From Amaranthus tricolor (lineage: Eukaryota > Streptophyta > Magnoliopsida > Caryophyllales > Amaranthaceae), in NCBI RefSeq assembly GCF_026212465.1, contig NC_080052.1:15841622-15905621 (forward strand): a stretch of 64,000 nucleotides of DNA. Reading direction: 5' to 3'. Positions 11,220 through 22,169 of this stretch are shown in pieces (the first letter of the stretch is position 1; each line of letters starts with the position of its first letter). Both the position numbers and the translations under genes were made by a program. The notes beneath the pieces were generated by a model. That model saw only the letters and a program-made list of their open reading frames with translations. It was not told the DNA's origin and ran no database searches.

Positions 11220-12642
11220 TAATGTGCTCATTTTTAGAGCAAATTTATCTCCTCATTGTAGTGTCGAGTCTCGCGTTTTAGAACGCTTTTTACACACTTT
11301 ACGCATGATTTTACCTTGCTCTTGTCTCCATGGTGTTTTGAGGTAATTTCAGGTATTTTCGGAGATTTCAAGGTATTTTACGTTGCGTACGAGACTTAGA
11401 CACTTCGATCGAAGATTAGAGGCGCGTATTGGAGCCATAACAAGCATTCCAAGTCTTCCTCAAGGTCCCCGCAAAGTCCGAAAGGCATCCAAAACTTCAA
11501 AAGACAAAACAGGCCAAGAAGAGCTGGGTTCGGGCGAATGTGACCTGGCTTCGGGCGAATGGTGTTCTGCTTCGGGCGAATGGCTGTCAAATTCCAAAGA
11601 AGCGTACTGAAAACGCCTGGAAAGCCCGAATGTACCTCCATTCGGTCGAATAAGGTGCCATTTGAGCGAATCTTTGTCCCATTCGGCCGAATAGAGGCCC
11701 CAGACTGCGCGACTTCTTTTCTTCGCAAACCAAACTCCAAGGGCTTTTAGAGCTTTTTACCCCTTTCGTTCCTTAGCTTATAAATACCCCCTTGTATCTG
11801 AATAAACCCTATGCCTATTGTGAGAGCTCTTATGCCTTACTTTAGAACATCAAACATTTATTTCTTTTCTTAGTTTTAAACCCTAGATTAGATTTAATGT
11901 TCTTCATTTATGCTTCCTCTACCTTCATGTCACTTCATTTATGTAAGTTTATTTCTTTAATGCTTTGATGTCTTTATTGCTTTCCTCTATTGCTTTCTTC
12001 TATTGCTTCCATTTAATGCTTTCATTTAATGCTTTCTTAGTTTAGATTTAATGCTTTCATGTTCTTCAATTCCTTTAATGCTTTCTTTGTTCATTGCTTT
12101 TGTCTCTAGTATGTTAGAGTAGTTTCCTTAGGGGTTTTAGGTTAGAGAAACCCTAGGTTTGGTCTTGTCTTCAATGTTTAGGATTAGGGTAAAGGTTGAT
12201 GATGGTTGTTGATAGATATTCGATTCGAATCTTGTCCTGCCACTCCTAGAGAGACATACGGCGATTATAGGTCGTTCGTGTGGCTTATAGGGTCACCAAC
12301 TTCCTCTCGATACCTAGAGTGTCTTGATTGATTACCGTTCCAACTCCTTTGACCTAGCTTATCTTTATTTCCAATAGATCATCCTAGGGTGGACATAGTC
12401 TACTCCCCGCTTGTCTTTCATTGTTGAGCTTCGCTTTTTATTCTTGTTATTAGTTAAGTTCACCCACCAACCAATCTTCCATATAACCTTCCCACACCAA
12501 GTCTTTAGTCTAGCATCCCTTGTCCTTGTGGTTCGACCCCCAACTTACCATTACACTCGTTGTAGTAGTATTAGAGTGATTATAAATACTGTTTGTATAA
12601 CTATGTTTTTAGTATTAACGACGTGCTAGAAGCCGGTTATCA
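11220..12642 (+). mobile_element. Solo LTR, gypsy-type, family A copy 1
   Basis: 1423-bp LTR starting TAATGTGCTC (a G-to-A change from TGATG) and ending GGTTATCA, flanked by a perfect 5-bp duplication GAATC (11215-11219 and 12643-12647). The TATA box TATAAATA is at 11779-11786. It matches the copy at 37867-39310 end to end. No internal retrotransposon sequence lies beside it, so it arose by LTR-LTR recombination. The insertion cut the end of a copia polyprotein on the opposite strand. Confidence 0.9.
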
Positions 12643-12647
12643 GAATC

Positions 12648-13383
12648 CCTACCCATGGCTTTTGTGAATGACTTAGCCACATTGAATTTAGTATTTACAT
12701 AGTCAAAAGTTATGAACCAATTAGTGATAAGTCCTTGCATTAGTGCCTAAGAGCAATATGGCGAGACTTGCCATTATACACTTAACGATAAGCCCTACCC
12801 AAACCCGTCACGCAATTCGCTTAAATCGCCACCGATAAAATTGGCTTAGGTAACAAAGGAATGTCAAATATGAGATTCGTCGAACATTCGGCTTCACTTG
12901 TTGCCGAGGCAAGTGCTATGAATTCCGCTAACATAGTGGAATTAGCTAAATAAAAACCTTAAAACTAGTTGAACAGTTACCCTCTTCGTTAGTGATCCAA
13001 CTAGCATCAAAATAACCTTCCAAAATAGGCGGTTCACCATTATACGTAATACCATAATCCAAAGTATGTAACAAGTATCTTAATACTCTTGTTATCGCTA
13101 TCCAATGATGGGGAATCAGGTTACTTGTAAATCTACTTAGTTTACCAACCGCAAATGCTATGTCTGGCGCTATACAGGTCATGGCATACATCAAAGATCC
13201 AATGACCTTTAAATACTTTAACGATGATCCGGTATGTTTAGCAAATTTCATACCTAGTTTCATGGGATTAGAGATTGGTACCTTATCAAGCGTGCTAAAC
13301 CACTTAAGTATTTTATCAACATAATGAGGTTGACTTAGCTGGATTCGCTCACCTTGTCTCATGATTTTAATACCTAAAATCAC
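12648..13383 (-). pseudogene. copia RT C-terminus and RNase H
   Basis: The open block 13383-12946 shows 'ILGIKIMRQGERIQLSQPHYVDKIL', 'GSLMYAMTCIAPDIAFAVGKLSRF' and 'GYFDASWITNEEG', all copia RT/RNase H landmarks. After a stop, the same order continues to 12648 with 'STMLAEFIALASATSEAE' and 'NGKSRHIALRH'. It is truncated just past this point by the solo LTR. Confidence 0.85.
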
Positions 13384-14200
13384 ATCGGCCTCCCTATATC
13401 CTTTGTTTAAAAAAACATAAACAAAATGTGTATTGTCTCTTGAACTTGTACAATGTTAAAACCAAAGATGAGTATGTCATCTACATATAGAAAAATGATA
13501 ACCTCATTTCCATGAATATCAAACTTGCTATATACGCACTTATCGTCTTGATTTAATTTGAATCCAAAGAACCAAATTGTTTCCTCAAATTTTTGATGTT
13601 ATTGCTTTGGTGCTTGTTTAAGTCCATACAAGGACTTTACAAGTTTATATACCTTATGCTCTTGTCCTTCCAAAATAAACCCTTCGGGTTGTTTCATATA
13701 AACCACCTCATCTAGTTCCCTATATAAAAAATGTGGTTTTAACATCCTTTAGACGGATCTCTAGACGATAGATTGTAGCTGAAGCTATACTAATGACCTA
13801 ATAGTGGTTGTCCTTGCAACTAGTGCATATGTATTGAAATGATCAACGCCAAGTTTTTGTCTAAAGCATTATGCCACTAAACGGGCCTTGAACTTATCAA
13901 TAGTACCATCAATCTTCATTTTCTTTCTAAAAATACACTTGCAACCAATTGGTTTACAAGTAGGAGGAAGATCCACTAGCACTCAAGTGTTATTTCCCAT
14001 GATGGATTACATATCGTCATCCATAGCCTGTTTCCAAAAGCATTATCATGTGATGCCATAGCAGTTCCATAAGTCAATGGGTCACCTTCCACATTTAATA
14101 AATATAGAACACTAGATGAAATTTCATTTCTAGTACCTTCAACTAAATATACTTTCATATCTGGTCCAAAGCTTTTAGCTTTCCGTTGTCTCTTACTCCA
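13384..14200 (-). pseudogene. copia reverse transcriptase, N-terminal and catalytic part
   Basis: Broken frames spell the region around the YVDD motif (near 13490, 'FYM*MTYSSLVL', degraded) and the upstream 'GCKWIFRKKMK' and 'VARFKA' type stretches near 13900. Many stops. Only the family assignment is secure. Confidence 0.65.
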
Positions 14201-14392
14201 TCTAGGAATAAAATCACCATCTTATTGTTTATTTAGGAGTCGATTTTCATGAACATCTAGAGGCGAACCTTGTTGATTATCAACATCCTCATTGGTACTT
14301 AATTGTCGATTTCTTTTTCTTCTCAATGATGAAAATCTATTTTCATCAAAATTGCATCTCTTGACTCAATAATTGAAAGAATCGATATATAG

Positions 14393-14780
14393 TCATCCTG
14401 TTCTATTACATAGAACCAATAAGTTTTGCGATGAATACAATAACCTATAAACATTGCATCCTATCCCTCGCTCACCAATTTTCTTTCTCTTATTACTAGG
14501 CACTCTTAAAATGGCCATACAACCACAAACTCTAAGATAGCTTAAGTTTGGTTTTCCTTTGTGCCAAAGTTCATAAAGAGTCTCCTTATATGTTCTTGTT
14601 GGAACCCGGTTAAGAATGAGACAAGCCGTCAACATTGCTTCACCCCAAAATTCATCTCTCAAGCTTGCGTAGGATAACATAAAATTAACTATTTCTTGTA
14701 GAGTACGATTTTTCCTCTCTGCCACACCATTTGATTGTGGTGTGTATCCGTCGATGGTTTCGTGTATTATACCCATTGAA
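14393..14780 (-). pseudogene. copia integrase core (C-terminal half)
   Basis: Open block with 'TPQSNGVAERKNRTLQEIVNFML', which holds the catalytic Glu of the DDE triad, followed by 'FWGEAMLTACLILNRVPTR' and 'YELWHKGKPNLSYLRVCGC', the standard copia integrase-to-RT linker. The part upstream (14780-15450) is broken by stops. Confidence 0.85.
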
Positions 14781-15539
14781 TTAACATAAGTTGGATGATA
14801 ATATTCACCTCCTTTATCTGTTCTTGACCTTTTAAGTGTACTACCAATTTGTAATCCTACTTCATTCTTGTAAATCTTAAAGTAATTAAGAGCCTCATCT
14901 TAGGTAAGTAAAAAGTATACATAACAAAAACTTGGAAAAATCATCAATAAAAGTTATGACATATTTCTTATTTCCCAATGATTGTGTACTATGAAAGTCA
15001 CAACCATCACTATGTATTAATTCCAAAATTTTTTATTTACGTTCCATAATTTTAAATCATTCTTGTGATCTTCTTTAACATACAGGTTTTGCAATTTTTA
15101 GACAATTTAGAGAACATAGGAATCAGGTCATGTTTAGACATACAAGCAACTTTATTAAAGTTAACATGTCCTAGTCTAACATGCTACAAATAATGCAAAT
15201 CAACCGTTTCATTGTTCAAATAAAGAGAACATTACATATAAAATCTTTATATAAATCTAAAGACAACTTGAAAACACTATTACATAGATAAGCACGTCCG
15301 ACAAATAAGTTATTTTTGAGATAATACACCTATCCGCTTCAAACACTAGTTTGTAGCCTAATCGATTCAACACCGAACCCGAGACAAGATTTCTACTAAT
15401 TTCTGGTCCATTTTAAACATCTCTTAAACCAATAGATTTCCTAAAGTAAACAATATTTCAATTTTCCCTTTGCCTTGGAATTTAATAGGGGCATTATTTC
15501 CCATAAAGTGATGCTCCCCATCAACCACCTTATTTAAGG

Positions 15540-15800
15540 TTTTGAACCACATTATAGAATTGCACACATATATCGAAGCCCACGAATCGATCCACCAAGA
15601 CAAAGTATCATCCTACATAATATCAAAGTTAGTATTCATTGAAGATAAATTCAAGGAAGAATTTTTAATCCAAATTGCGTGATTACCTTAATTTGAAGGG
15701 TCCTTGCTTTTGCCTTCTTTTTCTTGTTCTTAAAAACAAAGTAATTGTTCTTTCGGTGTCTAGGCTTGCCACACTCCTAACATGCCTTTTCACCAGCATT
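15540..15800 (-). pseudogene. copia nucleocapsid knuckle and aspartic protease
   Basis: Near 15780 the minus strand reads a CCHC-type knuckle (ECGKPRH). Near 15590 it reads 'WWIDSWASIYVCN', equivalent to the copia protease site W-x-I-D-S-G-A-S-x-H with the key Gly changed to Trp, so the enzyme would be dead. Confidence 0.7.
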
Positions 15801-16134
15801 CATGGTAGAACTAATGACCTTCCCTTTGAAAGATGTATTTTTCTTTTGTTTCTCCCTGGAATGGGATAGTTTCTCCTCCGCAACCATGTTGATTGTATCA
15901 GCATTTAGATTTTGATCCTTTCGATTCTCTTGAATCTTTTTGCTAGACTCAACAACTATATGTTGTCGAAGACCAAAGAGTATAATCGTCTATCTCTTAT
16001 GCATTAAAGCATGTCTAAAATTCCTCTAAGAAGGAAGCAACTTGTCTATAATGCTTGAAATAATAAATACTTCATCCATTTTCATTTCATAAAGTTTCAA
16101 TTTAGCATCCATTCTTTGTAGTCATAAAATTGGT

Positions 16135-16515
16135 CTACGGGGTGATTCTCAACCAACTAATAACAATTAAAGTTAACTGCAAGAAATTTCTTAGAACTAG
16201 CATCCTTCGCCATATATTTGTTCTCCAAGGTCTCCCATAACTCCTTAACGTACTTATGGTATTGGTATATGTTAAAGAGCGAATCTTGCATCGCATTGAG
16301 AATATATCCCCGACAAATGATGTCATCATTTTTCCACTTAACTCTTCTCCTTGCTTGTTCCAAGGTTTTGTTTTCATCTTTTTCCGATTTGGGGGTGCTT
16401 ATAACGTAGGCCATGTTCAAAGTAGTGAGAAGGATCATCAGTTACTTTTGCCAACGTAAAAAAATCGATGCCAATAAACTTCTCCAACTTAGTAAAAATA
16501 GAATTTAGTTCTAAT
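16135..16515 (-). pseudogene. gag: copia gag (UBN2-type)
   Basis: Minus-strand frames read 'KLEKFIGIDFFTLAKV' near 16490 and then 'DIICRGYILNAMQDSLFNIYQYHKYVKELWETLENKYMAKDASSKKFLA' down to 16157, the typical plant copia gag core. A frameshift separates the two overlapping frames. Confidence 0.8.
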
Positions 16516-16530
16516 ACTTGTCATCCCAAA

Positions 16531-17132
16531 GAAATGTATCACAAAAGATTATTATAAATAATAATGTGAAATACAAATTACAATTTTAAGGGATTTGTAT
16601 TTTTCCTTTGTTGATGTCAAAAACAAAACTTACGCAGATAACACTAAAAGGTACTTGAAGATGTTTTTTTAACGAACACCGTTACCCGGAAACGTGACAC
16701 AATTTGTAGGTGTGTGCTCACTTTCCTTTTATGATATTTTCCCCCTGAACAGGTACTTTGGTTTGAACTTGAAAATTCACAACGAGATACAAACAAATCA
16801 ATATACCATTAGTACTTAGGATATATAACTTAACAATAATATGTTTGGGTGAATTATAAACTTCGAAAGTTTCACAAAAAGTTTTTAACTCTTTTTAAAG
16901 GAACACAGGCAAGAGAAAAAGTAAGGATAAGAAAGAATTTTAGAAAAGTGTATTTTACATCCTTCCCCAAGACCCCTATTTATACTAGTCTTAGTATACT
17001 AAAGGGTTAAGGCTCACTTAATCACCATTTATGATCAACATAATGACCATTCATCAATACCATGTTTATTGTTGTATTCATGAGCAATATTCCATGTCTT
17101 AACACACCTCAAAAAATCAGAATAAGGAGTGA
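16531..17132 (-). repeat. 5' LTR of the copia element, inner part
   Basis: Runs from the degenerate primer site (about 16518-16530, minus strand AAGTATTAGAAC, compare TGGTATCAGAGC) to the CACTA insertion point. The other part lies at 19537-19802; together they make an LTR of roughly 870 bp. Confidence 0.6.
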
Positions 17133-19536
17133 CACTAGTGGAAAAAACCTCATTTGCTGCGGTTTTTTGGCTATTATTTGTTGCGGCTTTGTCCCCAAGC
17201 AATAGTGATAGCAGCAAATGGCCTATTTTAAATGTTGCGGTTAAAAACCGCAGCAAAAAAGGGCATTATTTGCTGCGGTCAACCCATAACCGCAGCAAAT
17301 AAAGAGGAGTATTTGTTGCGGTCAGTCTCAAAACCGCAGCAAATAGTTAATTTTTTTTTTGCTGGGTCAGTAGGCACTCCGTGGGCCGTGGAGATTTGGG
17401 CGAGGCGCGGAGGTTGGTCTGTCTGCCTTCAAATTTGTTCTTCATTTTTTTTCTTTTTTCCTTTAATAGTTTTAAATAATCCAATAATGTACGATGTAAT
17501 AAACAATGATTAATCCAATGATGATCACCAATTAACTTCAATAATCACCAATAATCTCTTTGTAAACTCTCGATCGTATATATAATATAATAATATGTAC
17601 ATATACAAATTAAAGTCCTAATAAATCAAAAGGTGCTTTTAAACTTGATACAATTACTTTTAAACTTACTCTAGTCATAAAAATAATGAATACTTTACTC
17701 CAAAAAGAGTGTCACACATCAAAAGCTCTCGGTTTTTGAGATTCAATCCTACATGTTTCATATGGAAATCAGCTTGCGAAAGTGAATAGTGGATTCGAGT
17801 TGAGAATTTTTGTCCTTCGAATAAACATCCACATGGCAAACTATCAATCTGCAAATCCAACGAAACACAAATAAGCATTAAACTCATCCAAAAACATAAT
17901 TAATTAACATCCTAGAAGTACATTAGAATACCAACTTAATCCTAAAAATAGAAAATGAATAATACATTATCAACAATCAATCACCAAGGAACTTGATCAT
18001 TCACAAACATCGCATTCAATCTTAAATCTTTATAAACATACAAATAATGACACAAAAGCAACAAACCTTTTGAACCTGATTGAAGCTAAAAGAATTGTTC
18101 ATTAGCTAAAAGATATCTTCTTGTATTTTATAAGTAATGTATATAAATCTCATTTCATTCTGAGGTTCTTTAAACCTCTTCAGCTTCTTAGCCGATTTTC
18201 GATAATTAAAAGCCACTATTCTACTTCCAAATTTCTACTTCACACAGATAATAAAGCAAAACAGGTTTAATACCAGCAAATATAATTAAATTACATGATT
18301 ATAATCTTACATGATGTCGTTTACAAGAACAACTACCCATTGAACAATTGATACCACATACATAAGTAATTATTCACATTCAAATATACAACTACATATA
18401 TACATAATTAAATTATTCACATTCAATCTGCCCTAAAAATCCTAATTAATTAAAACTATTCACATTCAAATATTCAAGTACATACATAAGTAAATTATTC
18501 ATATTCAAATATAAAATACATACCTTGGTAATGAGATATGATAATTTTGTTTCTACAATAAGTTTATGTAACCTACAATGAAAAACAAAATCAAAATTAG
18601 TATAAAAAAAAGACTAAATCCTTATTAAAACACAATAACTTGAAAAAGAAGAAGACTAGCCCTAATTTCGTGGCTTTTGAAGGAAAAACAACAATGGTGG
18701 GTTGAAGAACATAAACAAAGATGGAGAAGGAAATTCGTGCAATGGGTGGTTATTGAAGCAACAAATTTCAACAACATAAAAACTTGAAGAACTTAAACAA
18801 AGTCGTTGGGTTTGGAAGATGATGAACAAAATGAAGAGAAAACACAGTAGAGTCGTATGACTTGAAAAACTTGAAGAGATTTTTCGTGGGTTTTTGAAGA
18901 AATTTTCTGAAATTGAAGAGCTTGAAGAAGAAGACAGTCGTCGTCGTGGTTTTTGAAGAAATTTATTTTAGGGTTTTGAGCAATTGAACGTCAAAATGCG
19001 GTTTTTATATTTTTTGAACTAACTATTTGCTGCGGGCTTCTTAAAAAACCGCAGCAAATAATTATTTTTCTTTTTTTTTGCTAAGTCAGAAGGTACTCCG
19101 CGAGCTGCAGAGATTTAGGCGAGCCGCAGAGCTGGTTCTGTTTGCCTTTAAAATTTTTCTTCACTTTTTTTTTTCTAAGTCAGGAGGTACTCCGCGTGCC
19201 ACGGGGAATTAGGCGAGCCGCAGAGCTGGTTCTGTCTGCCTTTAAAATTTTTCTTCACTTTTTTTTTAAATACTTATTTGCTGGAGTCATTCAATAACCG
19301 CAGCAAATAATGCTTATATTTTATGCATTTTTTTTTTAGTTTAATATGCACTTATTTGCTGCGGGCCATAGTATAACTGCAGCTATTAATTGTGCTACTG
19401 AGTATTTGCTGGCGGTCACACCTTAAAACCGCAACAATTGATTGTTTTTTTTCTAATTCTTTTTCCTATTTATTGCTGCGTATATACAAAAATCGCAGCA
19501 AATGATACGCAGCAAATACGTTTTTTTCCACTAGTG
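17133..19536. mobile_element. Non-autonomous CACTA (En/Spm) transposon
   Basis: 2404-bp element with terminal inverted repeats CACTAGTGGAAAAAA and a perfect 3-bp duplication TGA (17130-17132 and 19537-19539). The ends hold many copies of an ATTTGCTGCGGT / ACCGCAGCAAAT motif in both orientations, partly as hairpins, as expected for subterminal transposase-binding repeats. A roughly 85-bp GC-richer unit occurs three times (about 17367, 19083 and 19170). No transposase is recognisable. It is nested in a copia LTR, so it is the younger insertion. Confidence 0.93.
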
Positions 19537-19802
19537 TGAACAAGAAAAGGAATCCAATGCCCATTGATCAAAGAAGACAAAAAGGCATATTTGGCCTAGC
19601 AAAACCAAAAACCGAGTCGGCTTTAGTTCATTCCTCATGAAAGTCAAGTCGGTTTTTTCTGCTGACTCGGTTTTCTAATGTTGCCTTTTGGCCTTCCCTA
19701 TGACCCCCTTTGGACCTTGTATTTTAATACACTTTATCCCACCACTATTTGTAGTACTTATTGATATACCTTAGGATATAACATACACTAAATATCCAAC
19801 AG
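19537..19802 (-). repeat. 5' LTR of the copia element, outer part
   Basis: On the minus strand the LTR starts TGTTGGATAT at 19802. It continues on the other side of the CACTA element after the TGA target-site copy. It contains several GTCGACTCGG-like stretches that recur in the LTR remnant at about 52.37-52.43 kb. Confidence 0.6.
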
Positions 19803-19904
19803 TAATGCTACCCGTTGTCCGTTCATTCAAGCGCTATACTCTTCTCGTTTCTGTGGATAGTATGACAACTGTTTTGGTTGCGTTTCAACTTATGCCAAGA
19901 AACC

Positions 19905-20150
19905 CTTTGGTCTCCTACTCAATTAATGCTCATTGTATCCATGTCTTAAGAACATAAAACTTGCTTTGGTGCCCAAGGTCTGCATCAATTAAGCCTACAC
20001 ACACATTGTATAAATGTACTATCCTTATTCTCCATCAATCAATCCCAAAGGTGTACTTTGGTACTCTTCTTAGCTACACTAACATGTTTGATTAACACTC
20101 TTAATATTGTCTTAATAAGTTAGTAAACCAAGTCACCCATAGTCATAACA
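19905..20150 (-). repeat. Partial 3' LTR of the gag-only copia element
   Basis: Starts TGTTATGAC on the minus strand immediately after the polypurine stretch AAGGTGGAGAT (plus 20151-20161). It matches the 5' LTR until about 19905, then homology stops. Confidence 0.75.
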
Positions 20151-20169
20151 ATCTCCACCTTGACTTGTG

Positions 20170-21440
20170 AAAAGATTACCTTCAAGAAACATCCAACAAC
20201 ACTTATAAACATCTCGAGCTAAAAACATACTCAAAAAAAACAAAATACATATGTGCACAAAACAAACAAAAGCACATCCACTAGAATGCTCTCTAGGAGC
20301 ATTTAAAAGAGTATGATTGGTCGAAGTAGTGGCATCACAAACCGAACTTATTAAGGTTGAACCAAGTAGCTTGTACAAGCCATCATTATCAACTAACCCA
20401 TACATGAAAAACATAGGACCCTTGCCAACCATCAATACTCCACCTTTACCAATGCACCTAAAAACTTTGTTATCAAAGTACCAAGGGAAATTAAATGTCT
20501 ATTCATGCTTGGAACATGGAGGACTTCGAACAATGTTCTAAAAACACCATCAAACATAATGATTCTAACATCTCCAACACCAACTATTGGAGAACTAGCC
20601 TCATTACCGATAGTGACTTTTATACCATCAGCCTTTTGAAAAGTAGAGAAAAACTAGAGTTATAATTCATATGGCTAGAAAAACTCGATCCAATACCTAA
20701 GAATCATCACCTTAGTACTCACTAGTAACAACAAGAGTACCAACATCCAATTCTTTTTCACTATAACTAGCTCGGAAAAACTAACAACTTTGGACTTGCA
20801 CTAATCAATTGCTTAGATTATATCTCCCAAAAATCCTTCTTGAGATGGTCTTTCTTCCTACAATAGTTATAAGCCATGCCTCTTTTGTTCCTACTTCACA
20901 CCTTACTAAACAAAGCAACTTAGACTCAATGTACAACTTTGTAAAAATTAGGAGTCAATAAGGTCCTTTTGAGTCAAGGCCTTTCTAACATCCTCTCTAC
21001 AGAAAGTGTCTCTACCATATAACAAAGTCTCTCGAAAGAGTTTGTAAGAAGGGGGTATAGAACATAATAAAATGTCCAAGTATTCATCCTCATCAGAAAC
21101 CTCAATATTTTATAAATCATACAAACGGCCCTTCAAGAGTAGCCAATTGGTAACACTCTTGGCTATATATAGTGATTTCAACTTCTCCCAAATCTCTTTT
21201 GAAGTTACATCCTTTACAACTTCCCTCAAGACCTCATTGGAGAGACAAAGTTATATAGCTGATATAGCTTTAGCATCCATTTCTTCCCATTTGGTCTCAC
21301 TAATACCAATAGGCTTCTTCTGATCATCACCTTCAAGAGCCTTGTGAACGTCATTTTAAATCAAGATTACCTTCACCTTCACTTGCCATAAACTGAAATT
21401 TGTGTTCCTATCAAACTTCATAATGTCTAACTTCATTATT
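20170..21440 (-). pseudogene. gag: copia gag, protease remnant and pre-integrase start
   Basis: Minus-strand order: 'FDRNTNFSLWQVK' (near 21415), 'ETKWEEMDAKA' and 'IWEKLKSLYIAKSVTN' (gag), then near 20560-20430 'VLHVPSMNRHLISLGTL' and 'GLYKLLGST', the copia protease-to-integrase linker. The sequence ends there and passes straight to the 3' polypurine tract. Stops and shifts are frequent. Confidence 0.8.
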
Positions 21441-21513
21441 GACATCTTAAGCCTCAAATGACCATCAATAATACCTCAAATAACCCCAAATAATCTTTGG
21501 CTTTGATACCAAT

Positions 21514-22169
21514 TGAAAATAAGGCACTGTCACTCACCAAAGATCACAACTTAGAGTTTAATGGTTCTTTAGAATGTGTCTTTGTTGTAGGAACTAAGTA
21601 TGCAAGTTAGTGATGGATAAAAATAATGATCAATCAAATAAAGAGATAATAATTTAAGGTGGTTCACCAACCTTGGGATACATCCAACTTTCTAACCTAG
21701 GATTATATTAATATATTTAAAGAATAATTACAAAACTTAAAGAAATTATAAATGGAGGTTAAGTGTAAGAAGAAACGAGCTAATTAGGGAATGATCTTTA
21801 GCAATAGGTAGAGCTCTATACAAATGAGACTTTTTGTACACATTTAACCTAGGATATGTACGAGTATTTATAGAGGAATTAAGGGCAAAAGAGGGGCATC
21901 AATACAACGAATCCCTTTGGTCCCTAACTTAGTTTATACTCATTGTACCTATGTCTTAAGAACATAAAGCTTACCTTAGTGCCCAAGTTTTGTATCAACC
22001 AAGCCTTCACATACACATTCTATAATGTACTCATGTACCATCTTGATTCTCCATCAATCAATCCCAAATGTGTACTTTGGTACTCTTATTACCTACAGTT
22101 ACATGTTTAATAAACACTCTTAATCTTGTCTTAATTACTTGGTGAACCAAGTCACCTATAAAACTAACA
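21514..22169 (-). repeat. 5' LTR of the gag-only copia element
   Basis: 656 bp; on the minus strand it starts TGTTAGTTTTATAGG and ends TTTTCA directly before ATTGGTATCAAAGCC (plus 21499-21513), a Met-tRNA primer site with one change. The first ~255 bp match the partial 3' LTR. Confidence 0.8.

Larger units (their letters stand above)
12648..19802 (-). mobile_element. Ty1/copia element on the minus strand, 3' end truncated, with nested CACTA
   Basis: Order on the minus strand: 5' LTR (19802 to about 16531, split by the CACTA element), degenerate primer site, gag, zinc knuckle, protease, integrase, RT and RNase H, ending at 12648 beside a solo LTR. This is canonical copia order (integrase before RT). 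All domains carry stops and frameshifts. The 3' LTR is not found, so age and exact end cannot be set. Confidence 0.8.
19905..22169 (-). mobile_element. Internally deleted copia element (gag-only type)
   Basis: Minus-strand element: 5' LTR 22169-21514, Met primer site, gag and protease/pre-integrase remains, then directly the polypurine tract and the 3' LTR. Integrase, RT and RNase H are missing, leaving an internal region of only about 1.36 kb. The 3' LTR is cut at about 19905, next to the other copia element. Confidence 0.8.

Noticed and set aside
11383..11750. Frames repeating 'IRPNG' and 'FGRI' on both strands
   Set aside because: They are read from the ATTCGGNCGAAT palindrome cluster in a solo LTR.
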